Positions 34,938-48,400 of a DNA stretch of 64,000 nt are shown here, one piece after another. The stretch is from Branchiostoma floridae (Eukaryota; Chordata; Leptocardii; Amphioxiformes; Branchiostomatidae): positions 22,025,592 through 22,089,591 of the forward strand of contig NC_049985.1 in the NCBI RefSeq assembly GCF_000003815.2, read 5' to 3'. The position numbers and the translations under genes are program-made. The notes under the pieces are model-generated. The model was given only the letters and a program-made list of their open reading frames with translations, was not told the DNA's origin and searched no databases. Every line of letters starts with the position of its first letter. Within the stretch, counting starts at the first letter, position 1.

Positions 34938-35153
34938 ATGCTAGTTCACCTTTATACACAGGGTGACCTATATCTGTTGCTTTCAAAAATGGGTATTTAG
35001 GGATATCTAGTCAACCGACGATAGTTTCAAACTACAATAGTTGGAACTTATTACAACTTGAAATCACCGTCCGCCGACTTGATATCCCTTAATACTGTGG
35101 GTAAAGACAACGAATAAAGGTTACCCTGCGGATAAAGGTGAACTAGCATTATG
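34938..35153. mobile_element. Foldback MITE, family A, copy 7
   Basis: GCTAGTTCACCTTTATACAC pairs with GCGGATAAAGGTGAACTAGC, with an inner palindrome around ATATCTAGTCAACCGACG. It lies 105 bp after the exon 10 donor. Confidence 0.8.
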
Positions 35154-36049
35154 TATTTTACGTAAAGATATACACAAATAACGCCCATGGCTATTCTCTT
35201 TACGTCATGTGTAGTTTGGTGTCTTTTATATCATACTTCTTGTTCTCAAAAGCTGCCAGGCTAGGTACCGATTTGGAAATGTGACGTAGGCCTTAGCAGT
35301 GAACAAGGATGTCACTATAGTACTACTGGACGGTATGAAGTATCCATTTGGGCTTAGGCTGAGTTTTGCTTAGGTTTTGCTGTGTTTTTAGAAAGAGAGG
35401 TGAAAAACTTTGCCATGACCTGAAGCTAGATCACTAGGTTGTATTTTTAAAGAGAAAGTTTCTCAGAAAAACTGTCTAACAGCCTTTGCCAAATGGAGAA
35501 TGCAACTGCAGTGACATCCTGAGGGTTATGCATGAATGGCTGCAGTTCTTATCTAGAAAGATAGGGGGCAGGGCTGACATTATCAGCAAGCTGGCCTGGT
35601 GTCCCCATCCTTTTGCTCTTCCTGGCTTTTACCCTGCTTTTGATGTGGAAACATCAAGGATTAAGGTATGTCCTATTCATTGGACAGCTCTTGGCATAGT
35701 TCATAATTGTACACAATATAGATTATCTATTATCAATCTTCTGCCATGGTGTGGGATGAGTAGCTCAAGGACTGTACAAGACTCAGAGAATTTCTTTAGA
35801 GAAATTGTAGGTGTTAGAGACAGTGGTCAAAAGGTAACAGTATATATTGTTACATATGAGATCAACAGGGTTGGTATGCATACATGTACATCCCCAAAAA
35901 TCACAATTTTATCCTGAGGAAAAAATTCTGCAAAAGGACAGATTTGACAAATTTGGTTCAAACTTAATCTCGTAATCATGTAGATTTTCCATTGACCAAA
36001 AGATTGTTTTTGATCAGAAACAGTATCATTGGCCAAGACAGCATTCAGG
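35154..36049. other. SLAIN intron, no gene recognised
   Basis: A 143-codon open frame starts at 35486, but I recognise no family and its composition is not compelling. GATTTGGAAATGTGACGTAGGCC near 35275 is an inverted match to GGCTAACGTCACATTTCCAAAATAGGGCC near 34870, so 34870-35290 may be one larger element containing MITE copy 7. Confidence 0.4.
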
Positions 36050-36262
36050 TAGCCTCTACCAGGCCCCGCAGATCGCTGTTCAAATAGTATAAATACAGTC
36101 AATAGTGCGCTAGGGAAGTCGGCTGGCTAGCCTATAGGAGTATTATAAATTACGCAACTTTACTTGGCTGGCCTACTTCTCTAGCGTATTATTGACTCTA
36201 TTTGTCCAATTTCTACTAACAACTGTATTTGACCAGCAGTCTGTGGAGCCTGGTAGAGGCTA
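36050..36262. mobile_element. Foldback MITE with TAGCCTCTACCAGGC ends
   Basis: TAGCCTCTACCAGGC at 36050-36064 and GCCTGGTAGAGGCTA at 36248-36262 are perfect 15-bp inverted repeats. Inner arms pair loosely around TAGCGTATTATTGACTCTAT and its inverse. It is 213 bp and non-coding. Confidence 0.75.
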
Positions 36263-36907
36263 TTATCCATGGGCCAACACAGTATCCACAACAAGACCCA
36301 GTGCTCTGTTTAAACTGAGACCTTAAGAAACATAAATTAGGATTTTGCCTTTCTACATCTGCTTGGAGATTACCCTCTGCGTATGAACCCTGTAGATAGA
36401 TTCAGACAAAAAGAAGGAAATGGTAGCAAGGTGACCTGATACAGAAAAGTGCATGATGGACGCAGGTGTGAGGGGAGCATGTGGGGATCAAGGTAAGCCT
36501 ATATTGATCGTGCAGACAGAGGCACACGGCTGAAGTGCCTCGCTGATGTTTTATTACCTGATAGTGAAGAGGACACCGATGACAGGTGGGAGGAGGGTGA
36601 GGATGAGCAGTGGGGATTTTAAGAGGAGAATATTAGCGGGTAAGTAATGATTTTTCATGAAGAATTGGACATCTTTCCACTGTCCAAATCCTTGTCGAGG
36701 TAGCAGTTTCCCACATATGAAAAGCCAGGATGACAAAACTACTTTAAAATTTGAATTAGTATTCTGTGATACATTTAATGCTAATATCATCTACAGCTAC
36801 ATGTACATGTACAACAAATGTATTATTTTTGTTAAAAGACATTTTCCATACAGATCACTAGTAAATGTTCTGTTCACTAAATACTTTCAATGGCAGTAGA
36901 TGTGAAA

Positions 36908-37182
36908 GTGCAATGGTGGAGTGTTCACCTTGCAATCAATAATTCGTGAGTTTGATCCCTGGCCGAGTCATACCAAAGACTTTAAAAATGCTACATGCTG
37001 CTTTCTATGCTTAGTACTCAGCACTCGGGTAGGAGTATAGAAGTTGAATATCACACCACTACCAGTGGACTAGCCACCTGCTGTAGTGATTACACAAAGC
37101 TGTGTGGCCCAGGGCTATGGAAACAGAGATGGGCACCGCCCTAAGCACCAAGTGGTACGGGAAGGACTCTAACTTGAACTAT
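36908..37182 (+). mobile_element. tRNA-derived SINE, copy 1
   Basis: The degenerate A box is GCAATGGTGGAGTG and the B-box region GAGTTTGATCCCTGGCCGAG. The downstream body (TACCAAAGACTTTAAAAATG, CTTAGTACTCAGCACTCGGG) is shared with the copy at 39694. GATGTGAAA at 36899-36907 and 37183-37191 is a 9-bp target duplication. Confidence 0.8.
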
Positions 37183-37191
37183 GATGTGAAA

Positions 37192-38812
37192 CTGAAAGTG
37201 CTTTTCACGGAAAACGTAAATGGCAGTAATTTCTGCACTTTTCAAAATCAAAATTTTCAAAATTTCTTGACAACATTGTGATTTTGCTTCTTAAAGTGGC
37301 ACCTTGAAAAGTGCTTGAACCATTATGCTGTCGGTATTGTTAGAATCAACACTATTGCCTAAGTGCTGTTTGTGAAAAATGTAAACTATTTCATAGCGGA
37401 TAATCTTTGCACACAGAGGATGTCAACAGGTTTGCAGATCAAATTACAAATTAGTATGTAAATTAATCTTTTGTCTCCCACGCTTTAGGCCTACCAGTGC
37501 ATCACCATGTCATCATCATGATTGCTAATGTATGCAAATATCATGTCAATAGAGAAAATAATGTATGCTAGTACTGCAGTTACTTTAGCCTGGGTATCAT
37601 CCGGATAGTAGTTCACTCCCAGTCATTTATATACACTATATACAGTCGCTTCTCAATCTGACTTTTATTAATATACACCATATACACTCGCTTCTCTGCT
37701 ATTCCGTCTGGGAACCTTGACATCTCTAATGTCTGGAATCGTCCAAATTTTGGATGAGGCACTGATTGGTCCCTACACATCAGCGAATAAAGGAATGTGT
37801 TCAAGCACCTGCACCCGAACACCCAACACCCGAAACGCCCTCCGTCGCTTGCGGGAGAGCCTGTTGTCATCGAACGAGTACTCTAGAACCCATTCCTTAA
37901 TTCGCTCATTAACTGATGCCACCACCAAAAGGTTTGAATGTGCAGGTCTCCATATGGGTAGCAGAAGCAAACATAGGAGCGAACTACTATCTGGATGGTA
38001 CCCAGGCTACATGTACTTAAAATCCAGTTTGCACCAGACCAAACTCCCCTGCATGTTGCAGGTTTCTCTCTATATTTTGATCCCCGTGCAATTTTAAAAC
38101 TGTCACCGTGTCTGCTATAGTTGTAATCCATGGATATTTAGCACACCTGGAGATGACCTGAAATCAATTTCCCAATCATCTTTGGAGTGGGACATGACAA
38201 ATAATGGTGTGTGGCCTTACAGTGGGATAGATACTCTGCTGAGAAGAGAAAGTTAGATTTATGTATTTTACTTTCTTAAATACCATATGCAATTTTAAAA
38301 GTTTTCATTGAAGAGGTTCATCAGTCACGTATGAATACGGTTATTCCAAATTTTCTTTAAAAACAGTCATTGCTTGAAGAAAATTTGGAGTAACTAGAAA
38401 TGTTCAGAATTCAAAAGTCGTTTCAATTGTTGTTATCAATGACATGGTGCATACAGGTGTACTTAATTTGAGGTTATATAATAAGAGAACCTCAAACACT
38501 GAAAATGATATGAAATGTACCTTCACTTTACTGTCAAATTTGAGCGATTTTGTATCTTGCTGTAGGAGATTCACAAGTTTGCAGGGACGATGCTGTGGAA
38601 AATTAGCATTTTCACAAATATAAGCAGTGTTAAGAAGTCCTTGATTCATACAAAATTGCCTGGAGAAAAGAGAAGGAAAACAGTATACATATAAATTTGA
38701 ACTTATCCAGTCCAACATGTGAACAAGTTCAGTGGAGAAGGGGTGCATGTTCAGTTTGCCCATTTTATATTTTAGTCCCACAGAATTTCATATACGAATC
38801 AGGGGTGCGTGT
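37192..38812. other. SLAIN intron, no gene recognised
   Basis: ACTTTTCA/TGAAAAGT-type inverted words occur at 37190-37320. A GTTCATCAGTCACGTATGAA repeat occurs at about 38310-38400. A 126-codon frame at 37717 overlaps repeat-like GTGCAGGT words and is not supported. Confidence 0.4.
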
Positions 38813-39110
38813 ACCAAGGTTGTAGCCAGCACCTGTCCTTCCATCCTTTGACAGAATTTTGCAGCTAGGGACGGGGGAAAAAATGTGTCCATTCCGTCCT
38901 CTGTGACAGGCAAAAATCGATATGTAAAGATAATAAAACTGTCTCCCTTGTGTAATTTTTCAACAAAAATATGCCGTTGAACAGCTTAGTCTACCGGCAA
39001 AATTTACATCTCAAAATGCAGGAAATAGCATTTCAGAGGGTCTAGCTTTCAAAATTTTCCAGAGAGGCATGCAAACCACCCCATCCACACCACCCCCACA
39101 CCACCCCAGG
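38813..39110. mobile_element. hAT-type MITE, family B, copy 4 (truncated)
   Basis: The left end CAAGGTTGTAGCCAGCACCT and interior CCTTTGACAGAATTTT match the other copies. The right end is missing, and the sequence passes into a CACCTTGGGCAAGTG repeat related to 40525-40800. It is therefore broken by another insertion or deletion. Confidence 0.7.
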
Positions 39111-39479
39111 AACGTTGCACCTTGGGCAAGTGTAAAATTGGTTCGGGCAAGTAGATTTTTTATGTGCTTGTCCGATAGGACAAGTGAATTTTAGAAAACT
39201 TGTCCAACCCCGTATGAAGGGTGGAGAAAACAAGTGGCTGGCATTTCGGAGAGTCACACGTTATTGAGATTCAGTTCCAGTACCGTGAGTGATACATGGG
39301 AGGGTGTTCATGTATATGGATGATTGTCCTTGTCCCCCAACCCCGGAAGATTTGTCACCGTGGGAATAGAAATGAAAACCTTATTGCAAAATTTGAAATT
39401 CTAGTCTAGTCTGGTTGCAACTAGTCTAGTCTAGTTACAAGTAAAAGCAATAATAGGGGCCTTAACATACACCACTTCT

Positions 39480-40090
39480 TCCTGACATCAAAAACTGTGT
39501 GCCACCATGCAAAAAATCAAAACAAATTAGTATGTACAGGACAAAAATAGGAAGTTCTGCTGCAGTACCAAGCAAAGCTGTCAGGGGCCCAAAATTGACT
39601 TTGACCTTCATCTTAACTTAAGTTCCTTAGACTGAACCACATACCAAATATCACAATCCAGCGATTCTTATTTTATGCTGACCACAAATATCTATGCTCA
39701 GGTGAAAATGAGTAGCCGATGCAATGGCCTAGTGGGTAGAGTGTTCGCCTTGCATTCGAAAGGTGGTGAGTTCCATCCCGGCCGATTCATACCAAAGACT
39801 ATAAAAATGGTACATGCTGCTTTCTCTGCTTAGCACTCAGCATTCGGGAAAGAGTATGGAAGTTGAACATACACCACTACCAGTGGACTAGCCCCCTGCT
39901 GTAGTGCTTGCGTTGTGTGTGGCCCAGGGCTAAGGAAACAGAGATGGGCACCGCCCTATGCGCCAGAAATGGGCACCGCCCTTGGCGCGGGAAGGGTTTA
40001 ACTTTAAATTTTTAACAAATATCTGGAAAAACAAACATGCATATGCATAGACACCCCCAAAACAATACCTCCATTTTTCATGGAGGTAAT
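39480..40090. repeat. Interspersed repeat, family E, split by a SINE
   Basis: The repeat begins near 39480 with TAGGAAGTTCTGCTGCAGTA and continues with TCAGGGGCCCAAAATTGAC. It is interrupted at 39693 and resumes at 40025, ending in ACCTCCATTTTTCATGGAGG. Relatives lie at about 850-1060, 13100-13330, 23815-23990, 28225-28450, 50560-50780, 55140-55420 and 60295-60475. The nature of the family is unknown; no coding is seen. Confidence 0.65.
39694..40014 (+). mobile_element. tRNA-derived SINE, copy 2, nested
   Basis: The A box is ATGGCCTAGTGGGTAGAG (39724-39741) and the B box GTGAGTTCCATCCCGGCC (39766-39783), with the same body as the copy at 36908. ACAAATATCT at 39684-39693 and 40015-40024 is a perfect 10-bp target duplication within the family E repeat. 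The insertion is therefore younger than that repeat. Confidence 0.85.
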
Positions 40091-42729
40091 ACTAGTAAAC
40101 CACCCACATCTAGTTTACAAAAATGTATATGTTGGACGTATAAGGAAAAGGTAGCTGTCTCTGTATCATGTACATGTATGTTCTGTACCACTGCAAATAG
40201 AGCATACAACATGTACATGTAGCGCTCATCATAGCCTTCTTTGCAGACTTCTGGTGTGGGAGCATTTATTTTTTGGGGGAGTGCTGATTCACAATTTTCA
40301 ACACGGGCTAAGGTTCTTAGGACTTTTGCTGCACCCATACTTCCTTCTGCAGCATAGAAAACCTAAGCCTATGTTATTGTTGAAGAGGTTCATCAGTCAC
40401 GTATGTTTAAGTTACTATCAATTTTCTTCGAACAATGACTGTTTATTAAAGGTAGAGAACGTACCTCCAAATTTTCGATGTCTGTCAGTACATCTTATGT
40501 TATAAAAACATGCATCATCAGGATTGGACAAGTTTTCTGAAATTCACTGTGCCTATTGGGCAAGCATATAGAAAAATTGACTTGCCCGAAACAACTTTTC
40601 ACTTGCCCAAAACTCAAATGTCACTTTAATATGCATTTTCACTTCCAACAATGGAATTCTTATTATTACCTCTATTTATCTATGTTGACCAATGCTTGAT
40701 GCCATCAAAATCTCACTCAATGGAAAAATCTTACTTGCCCGATCAGCACTTTCACTTGCCCTGGACAATAGGGCTAGTGGACTTGTCCAACCTTGATCAT
40801 GCTTCCCAAAAAAATAAACGCTGCCAATCCAGAAGCCCGTAAAAGAGACTATAGCGAACACCTGTGACATGACAAATCACCTCCATTACTTCATCCTGCC
40901 AAGGGGCCTGCCTATGCATAGAGTGGGCCTCACACAGCACCTATAAAGGCTGCAATTCCACAATGGTTGGCCTCGCAGAATATTCAGCAATTCAGCGTCT
41001 GGAATAACTGTACCTTACAGTGCGAGGAATTTTCCTTGGAATTTTTCCAGAGAAATTGTAGGAGCTTTCACATGATCATCTCATAAAAAGTCTATTATTA
41101 TGATGATACATTATATGATAATACATTGCTGCCAGATATTAATATAGCCAAAAGTAAAAATATTACTTTTGCAAACATAAAAGAACTTAACATTTGAATG
41201 CGATTACAAAAAAAAGTCATGTAATATGATATATAAAAGATACATTCATCTTCTAAATGATTGTCATGATTGATTAATAAGGAGGTGAACACTGGAATGA
41301 AGTACTAGTATTAAATATTATACAGAAACAAAATAATGTAATCATATACTTATAGTATTATATTTTGATTTGTTTCAGTTGAAAATTTTCTATAATGATA
41401 CTAACAAGGTTCTGGTAAAGAGAAGAACAGGGCAAAAGAATATTAGTAATTTTTTCTAGATTTATAATAATAAGATGAATTTTCCCTCAGAACTTGCCAT
41501 TGTCAGTCCCCATCTGTGCCCCACATACACCTGATGGATTGAAAAATAGGTCAACGACTCAAAGCACAGATTTATCAGCCTAGATCACCTGTGTAAGCAG
41601 CACTCCAACAGGAAAATGACCAATTTCAATCCCAAGTAAAAACCACTTGAAGGATAGAGTATTTGAAGATGTGGGGTGATTTTTGTGTTGCTATGATCGT
41701 GTATGTAGGCTTTGCAATCTTCAATTCATCATCAACAGACCTTTAAACATTGAGCAGAATAAAATTGGGCTGGAATAGAAAAATGACCAATCTAAATTCT
41801 AAGTAAAAACCACTTAGAGGATCTGTTAGGAACATTCATTTTGGAAGAAGGGTGATGTTTTTGTTGCTGTCTTGCACTAAACAATTTGTGGTCATCATCT
41901 GAAATGCCTTTGAAACTAAACTCTAGGTGAACTAAATTCTAGGTGAAAACCACTTGCAAGGTCTGTTAGGAGCATGAGAAAGGGGTGATGTTTTCTGTTG
42001 CTGTCATGTATATTTTGTAAGCTAGACAATTTGTGATCAATCATCATCATCATCAGATTCTCATATTACCCTACATCCTAATCAAACAATCCAGCAGAAA
42101 GGTAACAGTTACTCAAGGAAGAGGGTACAAGACAATCTATTCCATTGCTTGAATATCTATTACCTTGTGTATCTTATTACCTAACCTTCGTGCACATAAA
42201 CAGTCTAAACATAATTAAATGTTCTGAAAAGAGTATACCATCTGTAGGATACTATAACACAAGGTCTTTACCACCCAAGCGTTCAGGTGTTTTTGTCCTA
42301 AGGGCCTGATACACCATGAATACAAAATAGATTATTATCCAAAGGCCCTGCACTGCTGGCAATTTCAACAGTAAATTGCAGCATATATGCTATATTGTAT
42401 CAGATAAAAAGTTTTTATTGAAAGATAATACTTGAATGTATATCTAACATGGAAGACAGTTAAAGGACAACATTTTTTCTTGTGAAGTCTTAAACATGGG
42501 AGGTTGTGGTCACTACCAGTAGTATTTCAAGATTGCCATTTGCTTTGTTTATATGATGTTTGTCTTTTTCCTTGAACATAAAGAAATTGTCAGGTAAATT
42601 CTTTTGATATACACATGTATTCATTACAGAGAGTTCATTTTCAATACATTCACAAGTCATACATTACTTGCATGTACATTACATGATTGTACAAACTTAC
42701 ATGACGTTTGTTTTTGTCTTTTTTTCCAG
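40091..42729. other. Last SLAIN intron, no further exon recognised
   Basis: A GGCAAG/CTTGCCC-rich repeat lies at 40525-40800. Paralogous short stretches (AAGTAAAAACCACTTGAAGG, AGGTGAAAACCACTTGCAAG) recur at 41630, 41800 and 41945, three imperfect units of about 150 bp. The interval ends with the acceptor TTTTTGTCTTTTTTTCCAG. Confidence 0.5.
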
Positions 42730-42817
42730 TGGAATCCCGACCCCCGGGAGTGGGATCCCCAGGGCGGGGATGCGAGGGATGCGTGGCGACGACAACTGGA
42801 GGGAGGGATGTTACTGA
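42730..42817 (+). CDS. SLAIN last coding exon, conserved C-terminus
   Basis: The acceptor is TTTTTTTCCAG. In phase it reads SGIPTPGSGIPRAGMRGMRG and then DDNWREGCY before TGA at 42815-42817. The end matches the conserved vertebrate C-terminus KDDSWKDGCY. Two more SGIP motifs precede it. Together with exon 10 this gives five S/TxIP-type sites in 68 residues, supporting a plus-end tracking role. The visible protein is 389 residues without the giant exon and 1140 with it, excluding the missing N-terminus. Confidence 0.92.
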
Positions 42818-43060
42818 TGACCTCACGTTTCCATGGATACCACAGTCTTCCAGTGTTGCAATCAATTCTGAACCTTCACCTTTGAACTTTGAACTGCTGG
42901 CTGGATTCAGACCTGATTAAAATGGACTACTACTACTACTCCTGATGGCTTGAATCTTTGAAACTATATTAAGCTTTCATTCCGAATCCATCCAGCTAAA
43001 AGATATATATTGAAATAGCCTTTACGACGTGTTATGAAATAAAGTTGGGAAAACAAAGAA
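42818..43060 (+). terminator. SLAIN 3' UTR and poly(A) signal
   Basis: The canonical AATAAA at 43038-43043 lies 221 nt after the stop and is followed by A-rich sequence. It is a plausible cleavage signal for the main transcript. (TAC)4 occurs at 42927. Confidence 0.6.
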
Positions 43061-45324
43061 TAGAACTACAAAGTACAAAAGAAAAAAAACAATCTAGGCC
43101 TTTTTTAAAGTTATTCAAATCAGGCCAATACTACTCTTACAGCAACTTGATATTCTTGAAGAAGTATAACTTTTAATTCTTATGCTGTTGTATCTTTCTA
43201 CGAGATCAAGTTTTAAATGCAGAAAAAAATACATTGCTGTTGTAAGATGGCAGATTCTAAACTGACTTGTAAGACCATCTAGGAATAAGACAGATTTACA
43301 CGTGTTTAAAGGCTTGAAAGCACAATCAAAATTATCCTCCAAATTATCCAACATAGCTCACTGTCCCTGACCTACAACAAAGGCTGGGGTTACATTGCTC
43401 TCCATTATATAGGCTTGCTGCATGGCATTTAATGTACATGTACGTCCGAGTTTATAGGCTCATGAATGTTAATGACGATTAGGTCACTACACAGAATGTG
43501 ATCTTTACTGTTGATTTGCATCGGTCTCATGAAAAAGCCTGTTTTGTCCATATAATGGCCAATGTGCTGCGAACACCTTTGTGAATATTTCAACAATGTG
43601 TAAGAAGAAGAACTATTTTCACTCTCAATATGATATTCAGCATGACCACATTCTGAGAAAGTCAATGCGGAAACTTAATTGTCAGTCACAAGCATATGAT
43701 TGATAGGATTTCGGTAGTGAAACAGCGCACTTAAGTGGCCACTGTCAGTTGTACATGCTAGATCTTAAGGCCACTTAACTTGATTTTATAGACGATATTC
43801 TCCCGAACTGTCAACTTCAATGTTAGAGTGCAAGAAAATATGGCCTGTTTTTCAGCAACCATTTTACAGCAAGACTTTTACGACATTTACAGAAGGATCA
43901 CAACCTTAAATTGCGTAACTGCTAGTACTGGGTAAGGCCAATCTCATGTGATTATATGGATGACATCCTATGGGCAATCTAATACATTGTACAGTAACTG
44001 CGAACCAGCATAGAATTAGTTAACGTTGTCTTCATTATGAAAGCTTAGTGGTCAGGAAGGTTAAGGAAATGACTGACTGAACACACAGAACATGGTATAC
44101 CAAACAATGAATCTTTGTTTCTTCCACATTTTCTTTGACTTTGGAAGGCTTCAATATTTTTTTTTTTGCAATCAATAGCACATACTAAAGATTTTATCAT
44201 TTGCAGCTTTTTACAATTTTCAGTATGATTAAAACTATTTTTTTGTTTGAAACAAAAAACATTGATGTGCACATGGATGTCATCCATATAATCAAGTCAG
44301 TGTGGCCTAAGTTTGGCTTTAAACAGCAACTTCTTGACTTGCAGGGTGTGAGCACAGATCCCTGCCCATGTGTCCAATGGTGCGTGTTCCTTTAAAACCT
44401 TTTTCTTTCTTTCTTTTGGGAACAGGCAACAATGCTATGATGGAAATGGTAGCCATGAAACCGAGCTTGTGTGGTCTAATATGTGTTCTTTGCTCTGAAT
44501 ATTGTATGCTGTTTGATACCTCTGATACCAGCCTGTGAATATGTCAGGTCTTCACCTGTGGCTGTGAATATCAATAAGCTCCTCTTTGGTTGGCTGGCTA
44601 AAAGCTGTTGGTCAAAAATGGGTCCCAAGTGGACCAATCAAGGCCTTTGGTACACCTGCTCTTGAGTGTGTTTTGAAACCTTATCTGCCATCTCCATATT
44701 GTAATACTGTTGAAAAATGATATTGAACATTCTGTAATATATTGTTTCACAAGTAAAATATGTTATGATAAATGTAAAAAAAATGGTTGATGCTTTATTA
44801 ATATAATCTTGGTGATATGTGATATATCTAATTATAGTATCTAGTAAGTACTACAAATACTTGTCAAATCTGAAGTGAAGAAAATACAACATAAGACTTC
44901 AAGACATTTATATATTGTCCTGCAACAGAATAGTAGAAAACAGAACAAAAAAAGTACAATAATTACCTGAAAATGACAAAAAAAGGATTAAAATGATAAT
45001 TTTTGCAGAAGCTCCAAGGAGCAAAAAAATAACCTTGCTGTGGACCCTTTCTTCAAGGTCAAAACGATGGTTCAAAGTCAAGTGGCTGGTTCTATCTGAG
45101 TGGAGACGTAATCGTAGCCATGTTGCAGGTGACCCCTAGGGCCTTATAGCTGCACTTTGCCTACCTTACATCTTACATTCAAAGCTCTCGACCAACATCA
45201 AAGCTACTCTCTTCCAACTACATTATGCAGTACTTGGCATTGCATTGTAGACTGCATCTAAACCACCCCAATGTTATTTCCTGGGTCTTGGATTTTGAGA
45301 GATTATTCTGAATTATAATACTAC
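43061..45324. other. Intergenic stretch, no gene recognised
   Basis: The region is AT-rich. A GTGGCC/GGCCAC inverted pair (CACTTAAGTGGCCACTG and AAGGCCACTTAACT) lies at 43729-43780. Short frames are unsupported. Confidence 0.45.
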
Positions 45325-45480
45325 CACTTAATTGCACGGCGTATTTGCCAGTGAATTTTGTGGAATTATCCCGCTGGTGCAATAATGCGAAGCTATCTAG
45401 CTGGACTGCACCGATTTTGGGATTCCATGCAGTTAACAGAAGTGTGCTTTAATCCGTTCTGCAATTAACTGGCTTCTACT
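45325..45480. mobile_element. Tigger/pogo-like MITE, copy 2
   Basis: The right end CAATTAACTGGCTTCTACTG matches the copy at 18022. The left end is degraded (ACCACTTAATTGCACGG). The internal GGTGCAATAATGCG and CTGGACTGCACC match the first copy as well. Confidence 0.65.
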
Positions 45481-48400
45481 GTATAAACATTAACTGAGGT
45501 CGCAGTTTGTTTATTTCAAGAATCTAGCAATGTTATTTGGGTTTTGGATTCTGAAAAATTATTCTAAATTACCGGTAAAAATTTGAAGTTTGAAAAGAAC
45601 CTGAGAGCTATACCTTGCACCACACCGTTTCAAGCAGTGAATATACATGGAGTAAGACACACGTTTTCCTCTTCTTTTCATCTTGACAGCTTGCGAAATT
45701 CTTACCTTGACTCAAATGAGAGGACATAAACTGCGACCTCAGTACCATGAAATTCGTTTGGTCGTCTTTTCCGCTTATCAGATGGTCTTAACCCATTTTC
45801 TACACCGCCTGGCCATAAATTACCGCGCACTCCTAATTGTAGTAGAAAAAATAACCCATTAAAACAACCACATAATGAGGTTGCTAACGAAGATCGTTTC
45901 TCGGGGAGGCATAACGGAAAATGATTGCCTTGTAACGGTTTAATGATAATTGACTTTCCATGGTGGCATCTGTGGGCATTTTGCCAGAAGTGTATGCATG
46001 GTCCAGTGTATGTAGGAGAGGCAACGTTTGCAGGGAGCTTTTCTACACAAGAAAATTTCTAAAATGATTTGCAAACCTGCAAAAAGAAAGGAAAAATACT
46101 GCAAAGGCCTTCAACTGTGCAGAGATTGGCTATCGTGGAAGGGAGAAAATGGAATTTTTTTTTTTCTCGTTACGTTGAAACAAAGGGGTATAAAAGCAGA
46201 AGACAACAAGGAATCTCTAATGGTTTTAAAGTGAAGAGGTTACTAAAAACACAGATGAAACACTGAAAATTCCAACATGCAATGTTATAGTAGGTCATAA
46301 AATTATACAAGAAAAATTGGTAGCAGACCTTCTTTGCATTGTAGATGCATTTTGTAAAATTTCCTATGATCCGCAGTTCAAAGAAAGAAGGAAAAGAGCT
46401 TTAATGTCACATTTTTCTCTGCCACACATTTTGTGGAAGTGATTTCTGATTGGCTATTACCTACACAGAAGCATCATGGGATAATACATGATTTTAAATT
46501 TACCATGATGATAATGACCAGTAACCTTTTTGACCAACGAATGAAGCATAAAAAATGTCTTAACAAAATTGTACAAGCTCTCGGGAGAAGCACTCGAACA
46601 AAATCAAATTTCTTATGATCCGTATCAAAAACTATGCATTTTTCTGGCTAGAATTTGAGTAGGTATTTCAGCAATGAAAAGTTGATGATGCAGGGTTGCC
46701 AATGGCGGACTCAGTAATAGTGATGCACCATCTTGAAGTCCCTGAAGGGCCTGTTACTGCATTTTGCCCAGTCCTGCATATTAAAGGAGTGGGGTGTTTT
46801 ATGGCGTTGTCAGCCTTCCCTACGGCTCCGTGCTGAGGTGCAACAAGGGGGTTTCTTCTCTGTCAAGAAATGGCTTCAATTTATTTCTCGGATGAAATCA
46901 GACGATCAATTTTTTGGAAACTTAAAAGATCCAGACAGACTTTTGACATAATATTTTTGAGAAAGATTTTGGGATCAGCTTTGCTATTGCATCTTCTGTC
47001 TCTTGAGCATTAAATTCAATACTTCCTGTAAGTTGTAATATTTCACCATCACCCACTCTATTGGATGTTGGGGACAGTATTGAATAAAGACATTCTTCTT
47101 TTCTTTTGCTTTAAGGAATGAAATCAAGACACATAGTGTACCATAATACAAACTAGATTTAAAAAAATGATAATTTCACATTACACAGATTTCCTTTTAA
47201 AGACATTTCATTAGCAACATTAGATAGTAAAAAATACAATCAGTAAACTTTAAGAAATCATTTTGGGAATAGATCTGACGTTAACTTGTAGTTGCGGTCG
47301 TGTCTTGAGTTTTTCTTTCCTTTGTAACCGTTGAAATTTGACGGCCACCATCTTGAGGTACTACCACTATATCCCCTATGCAATTTGACCTCAACTTGCA
47401 TACAGAGTGGATTGCTGCACTGTACAGCATACTAAGTAGGGACCATGTCTTACAGCTTTTCTCATTGATCCTTTGACAGCAAGACAAAATGTCAAGACTC
47501 TTAGGGAGCCTTGTTCTTTAGCCCACATGAGCAATGAATACTTAAATACAAACAAATTAGAAGGCCACACAAGTCCAGTACAATTTTGTGTCTTGCATAT
47601 CTGTCAAAAGAACAATTAACATTAAGTGACTACACAAAGAATGGCCAGTACACTGATATATACATTGTGTATCAATAAATATGACCTCACCATAAAATGT
47701 TTGAAATCAGTAACAAGAATGAAAATGTTATCCTAATTTCTTTGACAGTCATATTATCTTCATTTTAATTCTATTACAGCAAGTCAATGGAGCATCCAAA
47801 AATCAATATTTTACATTTAGAAATTTTAAAGAATATGTTCCAGGATTAACAAATGTTTCGAGACTGTTTGAAATTTTTCCATCCCACTCATTGTTTGGGA
47901 GCCCATGTTAAATCAGTCATATTCTAAGATTTGGAAAATACATTTTACTATGATTAAGCTTTGGAAAATACATTACCATCAGTTTCATGTCATGAAGTTC
48001 ATATTTTGGGGATGGATGGGGTGAAATTTGTCTGTCCCTTAACAAGCAAATTTCCGCCCGGGACGGAGGGATGGGCCCTATAGAGACACCCCTGTATCTA
48101 AAACAATTTCAATATTCAGAACTTGTTGTTCCAACAACCACGGAATTAAAAGTGGTCTAGCCGTCGCTGCCGAGGCCTGAATAATAAACACATTATTCCC
48201 CCTCTGGTATCAGAAGTAGGGTTTCCAACCACAGCGTTGGACAGGATAATGCTCCATATTGATCGCACCTCTGACCTCAATAGTGGTTAATATGCTGTCA
48301 GAGTCGTCTCCTGTAGGAGGAGGTAACACAATTTATGATATAACGTTAACGTTACAGCCGCCATAGCAGGCTCTGATGTTGCCAGTGATTTCTGATGCAC

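Noticed and set aside
35486-35917. 143-codon + strand frame in a SLAIN intron
   Set aside because: I recognise no family, splice fit or conserved motif. It may be a chance frame.
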